Positions 1 to 5,290 of a DNA stretch of 5,290 nucleotides are shown here, piece after piece; positions within the stretch are counted from its first letter, which is position 1; each line of letters opens with the position of its first letter. The notes under the pieces are model-generated. The model saw only the letters and a list, made by a program, of their open reading frames with translations, was not told the DNA's origin and made no database searches. Origin of the DNA: Candidatus Arcticimaribacter sp. (GTDB lineage: Bacteria > Bacteroidota > Bacteroidia > Flavobacteriales > Flavobacteriaceae); contig WTJP01000020.1 of the NCBI GenBank assembly GCA_011526275.1, forward strand, positions 2,170-7,459, read 5' to 3'. The translations under genes were made by a program, and so were the position numbers.

Positions 1-140
1 GCTACAAATACCTTAAGGTTCTCTAGAATCCCTTCTTGACCGGCAAAATCGTCGAAACTAAGCGGGCGTAGCGCGCGGTCGATGTCTTGCTCCTCAGGGG
101 AAAAATGGTTGTTCGTGGGATCTAAATGTTCGTTCATCAT
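1..140 (-). CDS. ruvB: RuvB Holliday junction branch-migration helicase, N-terminal fragment
   Basis: Only the first 46-47 codons are present; the gene continues past the left edge. The protein begins MMNEHLDPTNNHF and contains DIDRALRPLSFDDFAGQE followed by ENLKVFVA. That is the characteristic N-terminus of RuvB, just ahead of the Walker A region, which lies outside the window. RuvB is the hexameric AAA+ motor that, with RuvA, drives branch migration of Holliday junctions in the cytoplasm during recombination and repair. Two tandem ATG codons (140-138 and 137-135) offer starts one residue apart; most relatives I recall begin MNE, which favours the second, but the sequence does not decide. 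The gene is functionally unrelated to the upstream oxidase genes and is separated from coxA by an intrinsic terminator, so it probably starts its own transcript. Assignment rests on recognition of the N-terminal block only. Confidence 0.9.
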   Translation of the reverse strand, partial: MMNEHLDPTNNHFSPEEQDIDRALRPLSFDDFAGQEGILENLKVFV

Positions 141-142
141 TA

Positions 143-150
143 CAAATATA
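143..150 (-). promoter_or_regulatory. Candidate Bacteroidota -7 promoter element (TAnnTTTG) for ruvB
   Basis: On the minus strand the sequence reads TATATTTG, an exact match to the Bacteroidota sigma-factor -7 consensus TAnnTTTG. It ends two bases before the first ATG of ruvB. It lies downstream of the coxA terminator, which is where a promoter for ruvB would be needed. No convincing -33 TTG/TTTG sits at the usual 19-21 base spacing: TTTG motifs occur 7 and 24 bases upstream. If used, transcription would start at or next to the ATG, giving a leaderless or nearly leaderless mRNA. The match is short and the region AT-rich, so chance is possible. Confidence 0.4.
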
Positions 151-160
151 GACGATGCAA

Positions 161-187
161 ACAAAAAAGAGGCCCAAAGGCCTCTTC
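161..187 (-). terminator. Rho-independent terminator after coxA
   Basis: On the minus strand an 8-base-pair perfect stem (AAGAGGCC pairing with GGCCTCTT, positions 186-179 and 174-167) closes a 4-base TTTG loop and runs directly into a T-tract (TTTTTT, 168-163). It begins about 24 bases after the coxA stop codon. It marks the end of the ACIII/oxidase transcription unit and insulates ruvB from it. Confidence 0.9.
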
Positions 188-209
188 TCTTATAGTGTCT
201 AATTGGAAA

Positions 210-2003
210 TTAGTGCTGTAACTCTTCCTCGCCTTCTTTAAGGGGAACGATTTGAGATACCCAATCTTCTTCTTGCCCAGGCTTAGAGTAGTCATAAGCC
301 CAACGGTGAACGTGTGGGATTTCTCCAGGCCAGTTCCCGTGCATATGTTCAACGGGGGTTGTCCATTCCAATGTATTGGATTTCCATGGGTTTTGCTCTG
401 CTTTCTTTCCGTAGAAAATACTGTAGATAAAGTTGTAGAGGAAAACCAATTGCGCAGCACCTGCGGTGAAGGCAAAAAGTGAAATAACCACATTGATATC
501 TGCAATATCATCGAAATAAGGGAAAGCGGTGTTGGTGTAGTAACGTCTTGGTAAACCAGCCATCCCAATAAAGTGCATGGGGAAGAATACCCCGTAGGCA
601 CAAACAGCCGTTACCCAGAAGTGTACATAACCCAAGTTCTTGTTCATCATACGACCAAACATTTTTGGGAACCAGTGATACACCCCAGCGAATAATCCAT
701 AAAGTGCCGAAATTCCCATTACCAAGTGGAAGTGAGCCACTACGAAATAGGTGTCGTGTACATTGATATCTAAGGTACTGTCTCCAAGGATAATTCCTGT
801 TAAACCACCTGAGATAAAGGTAGAAACCAACCCAATAGAGAACAACATTGCAGGGTTAAACTGCAAGTTCCCTTTCCAAAGGGTGGTGATATAGTTGAAT
901 GCTTTTACCGCCGAAGGAATCGCTATCAATAAGGTTGTAAATGTAAATACAGATCCCAAGAAAGGATTCATTCCAGAGATAAACATATGGTGCCCCCATA
1001 CGATAGTCGAAAGGAAGGCGATCGCTAAAATCGAAGCAACCATGGCGCGGTATCCAAAGATAGGCTTACGTGCATTTGTCGCGATGATTTCAGAAGTAAT
1101 TCCAAGTGCTGGAAGTAAAACGATATATACTTCAGGGTGACCGAGGAACCAGAAAAGGTGCTCATACAATACTGGAGAACCTCCTTGATAGTGTAAAACC
1201 TCTCCTTGAATAAAGATATCGGAAAGGAAGAAAGAGGTACCAAAACTTCTGTCCATAATCAACAATAAAGCTGCTGATAATAGTACTGGGAAAGAAACCA
1301 CCCCGATAATCGCGGTAACAAAGAATGCCCAAATGGTCAACGGTAAACGCGACATGGTCATTCCTTTGGTACGCAAGTTCAATACTGTTACGATATAGTT
1401 CAATGATCCTAATAGAGATGATGCGATGAAAATCGCCATGGAAACCAACCATAAGGTCATCCCCATTCCTGAACCGGGTTGTGCTTGTGGAAGTGCAGAT
1501 AGTGGTGGGTAAATGGTCCACCCAGCTGCTGCTGGTCCTGCCTCTACAAATAGTGAAGCAACCATGATGGCTGAAGACAAGAAGAACAACCAAAAAGAAA
1601 TCATGTTCAACAAACCAGAAGCCATATCGCGGGCTCCAATCTGTAATGGAATCAATAGGTTACTGAAGGTACCACTTAAACCTGCGGTCAATACGAAAAA
1701 GACCATGATGGTTCCGTGAATGGTAACTAAAGCTAAATATACATTAGGATCCATAACACCTTCAGGTGCCCATTTTCCTAAAAGAACTTCAAAAATGGCA
1801 AAAGACTGCTCGGGCCAAGCCAATTGAATTCTAAACAAAAGCGACATGGCAATTCCAATAATTCCCATGAATAAACCAGTAATTAAATACTGCTTCGCAA
1901 TCATCTTGTGGTCTTGACTGAAGATGTACTTCGTCATGAACGTTTCTTTGTGATGATGCTCGTGCTCGTGATCTTCTACATGTGCGTGCGCTACTGCTGA
2001 CAT
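210..2003 (-). CDS. coxA: Cytochrome c oxidase subunit I (aa3-type, haem-copper family A1)
   Basis: Catalytic subunit of the terminal oxidase in the cytoplasmic membrane; it reduces O2 to water and pumps protons. The 597-residue protein has about 12 hydrophobic segments and the full ligand set: H96 and H426 for haem a, H424 for haem a3, and H289, H338 and H339 for CuB, with cross-link tyrosine Y293 in HPEVY. D-channel residues N115, D126, N133 and E291, and K-channel residue K367, are all in place; the Glu in HPEVY marks type A1. H416-D417 (VHDTYF) are the subunit I ligands of the Mg/Mn site. Residues 6-18 form a His-rich cytoplasmic tail with seven His, unlike typical proteobacterial CoxA. 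The ATG at 2003 follows an A-rich, purine-rich leader without a clear Shine-Dalgarno, 19 bases after coxB. It is the last gene of the operon before the terminator. No subunit III or IV follows. Confidence 0.98.
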   Translation of the reverse strand: MSAVAHAHVEDHEHEHHHKETFMTKYIFSQDHKMIAKQYLITGLFMGIIGIAMSLLFRIQLAWPEQSFAIFEVLLGKWAPEGVMDPNVYLALVTIHGTIMVFFVLTAGLSGTFSNLLIPLQIGARDMASGLLNMISFWLFFLSSAIMVASLFVEAGPAAAGWTIYPPLSALPQAQPGSGMGMTLWLVSMAIFIASSLLGSLNYIVTVLNLRTKGMTMSRLPLTIWAFFVTAIIGVVSFPVLLSAALLLIMDRSFGTSFFLSDIFIQGEVLHYQGGSPVLYEHLFWFLGHPEVYIVLLPALGITSEIIATNARKPIFGYRAMVASILAIAFLSTIVWGHHMFISGMNPFLGSVFTFTTLLIAIPSAVKAFNYITTLWKGNLQFNPAMLFSIGLVSTFISGGLTGIILGDSTLDINVHDTYFVVAHFHLVMGISALYGLFAGVYHWFPKMFGRMMNKNLGYVHFWVTAVCAYGVFFPMHFIGMAGLPRRYYTNTAFPYFDDIADINVVISLFAFTAGAAQLVFLYNFIYSIFYGKKAEQNPWKSNTLEWTTPVEHMHGNWPGEIPHVHRWAYDYSKPGQEEDWVSQIVPLKEGEEELQH

Positions 2004-2022
2004 ACTCTTTTTCTTTTTTTAA

Positions 2023-3087
2023 TTACTGAATGACTTGTGCAAAGGTTTGCTGCTGTGTCATCCACTGTTCATACTCCTCCTCGGTCTCTACTACAATTTT
2101 CATTTGCATGTTGTAGTGAGACGCTCCACAAATTTTGTTACACAACAAAACATAATCAAAGATATAAGGTTCTAGGGCTTCTTCACCATTTGCAACCAAT
2201 TCTTTGCTGTTTTCTTGACGAATTTTATTGATTTTTTTCACTTTGGCAATCATGTCTGGGTTCTGACGCATTTCTTCCGTAGTCGTAATCGGTGTAAATG
2301 CAAATTCAGTAATCATCCCAGGAACACAGTTCATTTGTGCTCTAAAGTGAGGCATGTAGGCCGAGTGTAATACGTCTTGAGAACGCATTTTGAAGATAAC
2401 TTCTCTTCCTACCGGCAAGTGCAATTCTTGCACGACAACGTCATCTAATCCGTTGGGATCGGTAGCATCGATACCCACTAAGTTCTTTCCGTCAAAATCT
2501 TGTAAGAAACGAACATTGGCATCACCCAACACACCGTCTTGACCAGCGTAACGCGCTTTCCAGTTGAACTGTTGCGCGTAAAGCTCTACTACAAGGGCGT
2601 CTTCGTTTTCTTCTACCGACATGATGTTGGTCCAGGTGTATAATCCGTAAAGAATCAACCCCGCTAAGGTAATTACAGGGATGATGGTCCAAATCGCTTC
2701 TAAACGATCGTTATCGGCATAGAACAAGGCCTTTTTCCCTTTCTCTCCACGGTACTTATAAGCAAAGTAGTGAAGTAAGGCTTGGGTAATGGTTTGCACA
2801 AAGAAAATCAAAGCAAACGATATCCACATAAGGTTATCATAGTCGCTTCCGTGCTCTGATGCAGCTTCAGGTAGAAGAACATCTCCCCAAGCATAGAAAG
2901 AATAAAGGGTTAAAATATAAATGAAAGCCAAGAAGGCAAACATCAATTTTCCTTGGGTATTGTTGTCTTTGTCGTTGGCCACTTCAGTGGTGTTACGGTC
3001 GGTTTGAGACAATTCAAACATCTTGGAAATTTGCCAAATGGAAATTCCGATTAAAACAAGTACCGTAAGGGTTAATATAGTCGTCAT
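2023..3087 (-). CDS. coxB: Cytochrome c oxidase subunit II (CuA subunit, no fused cytochrome c)
   Basis: Receives electrons at the binuclear CuA centre on the periplasmic face and passes them to haem a of CoxA. CuA ligands are visible: H241 (VLHSAYMPHF), C316, C320, H324 and M327 (CNKICGASHYNM). The loop has Lys318 where most CoxB proteins have the Glu whose carbonyl binds CuA and whose side chain binds Mg/Mn. The aromatic stretch usually written QWYW is QFNW (173-176). E130 in LEAIWTIIP matches the conserved K-channel entry Glu. Hydrophobic segments at about 3-20, 48-66, 88-108 and 133-152 give four membrane helices rather than the usual two. There is no CxxCH, so this is an aa3 and not a caa3 subunit II. 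Length is 354 residues. It starts 18 bases after actF, with no strong Shine-Dalgarno. The lysine and extra helices appear, from memory, to be normal for Bacteroidota. Confidence 0.97.
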   Translation of the reverse strand: MTTILTLTVLVLIGISIWQISKMFELSQTDRNTTEVANDKDNNTQGKLMFAFLAFIYILTLYSFYAWGDVLLPEAASEHGSDYDNLMWISFALIFFVQTITQALLHYFAYKYRGEKGKKALFYADNDRLEAIWTIIPVITLAGLILYGLYTWTNIMSVEENEDALVVELYAQQFNWKARYAGQDGVLGDANVRFLQDFDGKNLVGIDATDPNGLDDVVVQELHLPVGREVIFKMRSQDVLHSAYMPHFRAQMNCVPGMITEFAFTPITTTEEMRQNPDMIAKVKKINKIRQENSKELVANGEEALEPYIFDYVLLCNKICGASHYNMQMKIVVETEEEYEQWMTQQQTFAQVIQ

Positions 3088-3105
3088 CTATCTCTACTAA
3101 TTATT

Positions 3106-4455
3106 TTAATAATGAAAACGTTCACTCTCTCCCATGTAAGGATCTCCTTTCGCCAATAGCGGCGCTTTCGTCAGGGCAGTAAATACGATAAAAATGAATA
3201 ATCCAAGGAAGAATAAGAATCCTCCAACCTCAGGAATTCCAATAAACCATTGATCGCCCACAGCCGATGGCATAATCATGTTAAACACATCGAGGTAGTG
3301 ACCCAAAATAATCACAATTCCTGCCATAACTACAAAGTAGTTGGTGCGTTTGTAATCGCTGTTCATTAAGATCAACAAGGGGAACAAGAAATTCATCGCA
3401 ATCATCCCGAAGAAAGGAAGGTTGTAATCTTCAATTCGCGTGATGAAATAGGTTACCTCTTCTGGAATATTAGAATACCAAATCAACATGAATTGAGAGA
3501 ACCATAAATAGGTCCAGAATACACTTACTCCAAACATGAATTTTCCTAGGTCGTGAATGTGTGAGTCATTCACAAATTCTAGATATCCTTTCGACTTTAG
3601 GTAAATGGAGATTAAAGCAATTGCTGTAATTCCAGAAACAAACATACTGGCGAAAACATACCATCCGAAGAGGGTACTGAACCAGTGGGGATCGATAGAC
3701 ATAATCCAGTCCCAAGACATGATTGATTCTGTTACGATAAAGAAGACCAAGAACCCAGCTGACCAACGGAAGTTTTTCACGTGGTTACTGTCGTCTCCAG
3801 CCTCGTCTTGTGCTAAAGAGTATTTTCTAGAAATAAAACGGTACAGTGTCCATCCAGCTAGGAAGAATACAGCTCTTCCAAGGAAGAACGGTACATTCAA
3901 GAAACCTACTTTACCTGCAATTAGTTTATCGTGTGCTACTACTTCTGGGTCCATCCAAATGAATAAATGGTTCAAGTGGAAGCCAGATAAAGCTAGTATT
4001 ATAACTACAATGAGACCTCCAGGCAAAAGGTAGGCAGTAATCCCTTCCATTACTCTAAAGAGAACAGGAGACCAACCGGCTTGTGCAGCACGGTTAATGG
4101 CGTAAAAGGCCAATACTCCTAACGATATCATAAAGAAGAAAAAGGCGGCCACATAGAGTGCTGCCCAAGGTTTGTTTTGCAATTGGTGGAAAACATGCTC
4201 ATCGTGAGAAGCGTCGTGTCCTTCTTCTGCATGGCCTGCGGCAGCATGCTCATCTCCGTGTGCAGCTTCGTCAGCATGAGCAGTCGTTGTTGCATGATCT
4301 TCTCCGTGACCTGCATCGTGATGAGAAGCAGCAACCATGGCCTTGGCTTCTTCAATTGTTTTTGGTGCACTAAGGAATCCATAGACCAAACCGGCCAATC
4401 CTATCACCATAAAGGCAAAGGCTAAATTTCTGAGTTTATTTGAAAACGTGTACAT
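3106..4455 (-). CDS. actF: Alternative complex III membrane subunit ActF
   Basis: Large integral membrane subunit of the quinol-oxidising alternative complex III, homologous to ActC and the NrfD/PsrC-type quinol-interacting proteins. The 449-residue protein has an N-terminal hydrophobic helix (about 11-29), then a His/Asp/Glu/Ala-rich stretch (45-90, twelve His), then about nine more hydrophobic segments from about 97 to 427. Recognisable family blocks are SWDWIMSIDPHWFSTLFGWY (247-266), the segment around HDLGKFMFGVSVFWTYLWFS (301-320), and LGHYLDVFNMI (384-394). In ACIII the ActC/ActF pair forms the membrane core; ActC is generally regarded as the quinol-site subunit, and ActF may contribute to proton handling and contact with the oxidase. 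That role is family inference, not visible here. The start at 4455 lies 12 bases after actE, in an AT-rich spacer containing AAAAAGG. Confidence 0.94.
   Translation of the reverse strand: MYTFSNKLRNLAFAFMVIGLAGLVYGFLSAPKTIEEAKAMVAASHHDAGHGEDHATTTAHADEAAHGDEHAAAGHAEEGHDASHDEHVFHQLQNKPWAALYVAAFFFFMISLGVLAFYAINRAAQAGWSPVLFRVMEGITAYLLPGGLIVVIILALSGFHLNHLFIWMDPEVVAHDKLIAGKVGFLNVPFFLGRAVFFLAGWTLYRFISRKYSLAQDEAGDDSNHVKNFRWSAGFLVFFIVTESIMSWDWIMSIDPHWFSTLFGWYVFASMFVSGITAIALISIYLKSKGYLEFVNDSHIHDLGKFMFGVSVFWTYLWFSQFMLIWYSNIPEEVTYFITRIEDYNLPFFGMIAMNFLFPLLILMNSDYKRTNYFVVMAGIVIILGHYLDVFNMIMPSAVGDQWFIGIPEVGGFLFFLGLFIFIVFTALTKAPLLAKGDPYMGESERFHY
4186..4323 (-). repeat. His/acidic low-complexity segment within actF with an imperfect internal repeat
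   Basis: This encodes ActF residues 45-90, with twelve His among Ala, Asp, Glu and Gly. HGEDHA (50-55) recurs as HGDEHA (66-71). At DNA level 4289-4308 and 4241-4260 match at 16 of 20 positions, 48 bases (16 codons) apart in frame. The segment probably grew by slippage or small in-frame duplication. It lies in the loop after the first helix. Confidence 0.6.
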
Positions 4456-4467
4456 AAACCTTTTTAA

Positions 4468-5019
4468 TTATTTAAGAAGTGAGCTTCTCAGTTCCATAAC
4501 GTGCTGGGCAATTTGCCAGCGTTCTGTTGCGTTAACTTGACCTGCGTGTGATCCCATGGCGTTTTTACCGTACATCAACACGTGGTAAATACTTCCTTCC
4601 GTGATTTCACGGTCGGCATAACTTGGTACTCCCAAGAACTTTTCGCGGGTCATTAATATTCCTTGACCGTCTCCTTTTTTCCCGTGACAAACAGCACAGT
4701 AAAGTCCGTAAAGTTCTTTCCCTTCGGCTAAATTATCAGCGTTCTGCGCTAGAGGTGAAAGCAATTCCGCTTTGGCTGCTTCATATCCTTCGTTGGTGTC
4801 GGGATAATCGTAAGGTTGCCATCCGCGTGCAATAGAACCTTCGGCAGGCAGTTGCGCTTCAATTCCGTTAGCAAAGGCGTCAGAGTCGGCATAGGTTTCA
4901 TAACCTACCGGCTCATACATATTAGGGAAGTATTGGTAGTTGGGCTTCGACGGATCTTGGCATCCACCAAGTCCTAGTGCCACAACGATACTGAATGATA
5001 AGCTAAGCAGTTGTTTCAT
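4468..5019 (-). CDS. actE: Alternative complex III monohaem cytochrome c lipoprotein ActE
   Basis: Periplasm-facing, membrane-anchored c-type cytochrome of ACIII that carries electrons from the multihaem subunit ActA toward the oxidase or another acceptor. The 183-residue protein has a lipoprotein signal peptide ending in the lipobox LGGC, with Cys20 as the predicted lipidated residue. A family-typical linker with PNYQYFPNMYEPVGYET (26-42) follows, and then a class I cytochrome c domain with one haem site CAVCH (108-112, His112 proximal) and the probable axial Met155 in GKNAMGSH. The PNM-Y-P-Y-P region is the usual signature of ACIII cytochrome subunits and separates ActE from generic cytochromes c. 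Its ATG overlaps the actD stop by one base (TAATG), suggesting translational coupling. The lack of any fused haem domain in CoxB makes ActE a plausible direct CuA donor, as in the flavobacterial ACIII-aa3 supercomplex; this is inference from context. Confidence 0.95.
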   Translation of the reverse strand: MKQLLSLSFSIVVALGLGGCQDPSKPNYQYFPNMYEPVGYETYADSDAFANGIEAQLPAEGSIARGWQPYDYPDTNEGYEAAKAELLSPLAQNADNLAEGKELYGLYCAVCHGKKGDGQGILMTREKFLGVPSYADREITEGSIYHVLMYGKNAMGSHAGQVNATERWQIAQHVMELRSSLLK

Positions 5020-5290
5020 TATTCTTCCGTGTTTTCTGGGATACTGACTTCTACAGCTCCTGTTTTTTTCAATAAGGCAGTTAATTCCTCTTCATTGTCG
5101 TGTAGCTCCACTTCCATTAAGAACATATCATCTGTTGTTAATGGGTTGGGGTTTTCTGCTTCTTTGAAGGGCCATAAACGACTGCGTAAGTAAAAGGTAA
5201 TTACCATCAAGTGCGCAGCAAAAAATACGGTCATCTCAAACATAACAGGGACAAAAGCCGGCATGTTTTCAAGGAAGCTGAAGCTGGGTT
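5019..5290 (-). CDS. actD: Alternative complex III membrane subunit ActD, C-terminal part
   Basis: The reading frame is open through the right edge: the 26 bases before the internal ATG at 5264 translate in frame to PSFSFLEN, so that Met is not the real start. About 89 residues are seen; the family (DUF3341, roughly 170-180 residues) implies about half the gene is missing. The visible part has one hydrophobic segment, beginning PAFVPVMFEMTVFFAAHL, matching the conserved second helix of ActD (typically WPAFIPVTFEMTVLFAA). A polar, acidic tail follows, with the family-like pattern DDMFLMEVELHDNEEE and ending in PENTEE. ActD is a small membrane subunit of ACIII that packs beside ActC/ActF; it binds no known cofactor. 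Its stop codon overlaps the actE start in TAATG. actA, actB and actC would be expected further right, outside the window. Confidence 0.9.
   Translation of the reverse strand, partial: PSFSFLENMPAFVPVMFEMTVFFAAHLMVITFYLRSRLWPFKEAENPNPLTTDDMFLMEVELHDNEEELTALLKKTGAVEVSIPENTEE

Noticed and set aside
252..482. A 76-residue plus-strand open frame near the coxA 3' end
   Set aside because: It is antisense to the conserved C-terminus of coxA, with no promoter or family resemblance.
1055..1062. Minus-strand TATCTTTG, another TAnnTTTG match
   Set aside because: It lies deep inside coxA with no gene start nearby, and no -33 partner was identified. It is best read as a chance match and shows that the ruvB element could also be chance.
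1162..1593. A 143-residue open frame on the minus strand inside coxA
   Set aside because: It is out of frame with coxA, whose protein is complete and has all its ligands. The shifted translation resembles no family I know.
2107..2142. The CNKICGASH stretch as a haem c site that would make CoxB caa3-type
   Set aside because: The spacing is CxxxC...H, not CxxCH, and it matches the CuA ligand pattern with C316, C320, H324 and M327.
3605..4033. A 142-residue plus-strand open frame opposite actF
   Set aside because: It is antisense to a well-recognised, full-length gene, and no start signal or recognisable domain is visible.
4158..4425. Cys/His-rich plus-strand open frames that look like small metal-binding proteins
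   Set aside because: They are the antisense of the His/Ala-rich low-complexity loop of actF, which automatically yields such composition.
5019..5264. A complete 81-residue small membrane protein starting at the Met at 5264
   Set aside because: The frame stays open to the window edge and the residues before this Met fit the ActD family, so it is the end of a longer truncated gene.

Overview
The window is a densely packed, single-direction (all minus strand) respiratory gene block from a member of the Bacteroidota, most likely a Flavobacteriia-type aerobe. The evidence is the gene order actD-actE-actF-coxB-coxA, the four-helix CoxB with a CNKIC copper loop, the His-rich N-terminus of CoxA, short AT- or purine-rich gaps without clear Shine-Dalgarno sequences, and a downstream ruvB start whose protein reads like flavobacterial RuvB. 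The species cannot be fixed from this sequence.

Layout in transcription order (right to left): the 3' part of actD (running off the right edge), actE (monohaem cytochrome c lipoprotein), actF (large membrane subunit), coxB (CuA subunit II), coxA (haem-copper subunit I), a strong intrinsic terminator, and the first 46-47 codons of ruvB (running off the left edge). ActD and ActE overlap in a TAATG; the other respiratory genes are 12-19 bases apart. There is no gene-free stretch above 100 bases.

Together the genes encode the distal half of alternative complex III (ACIII, a quinol:electron-acceptor oxidoreductase) plus the two catalytic subunits of its partner aa3-type oxidase. ACIII takes electrons from menaquinol and passes them through c haems, ActE being the monohaem carrier. 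The electrons reach CuA in CoxB, then haem a and the haem a3-CuB site in CoxA, where O2 is reduced to water with proton pumping. CoxB has no fused cytochrome c domain, so an ACIII subunit such as ActE or a soluble cytochrome must deliver the electrons. ActA-C and cox subunits III/IV are not in the window.

This is a known system (the ACIII-aa3 supercomplex is structurally characterised), and I see no undescribed multi-gene system. Points worth a second look are: Lys at the CuA-loop position that normally carries the Mg/Mn-binding Glu; Phe at the usual electron-entry Trp of CoxB; His/acidic-rich extensions on both CoxA and ActF; and a perfect TAnnTTTG promoter element so close to the ruvB ATG that a leaderless transcript is predicted.
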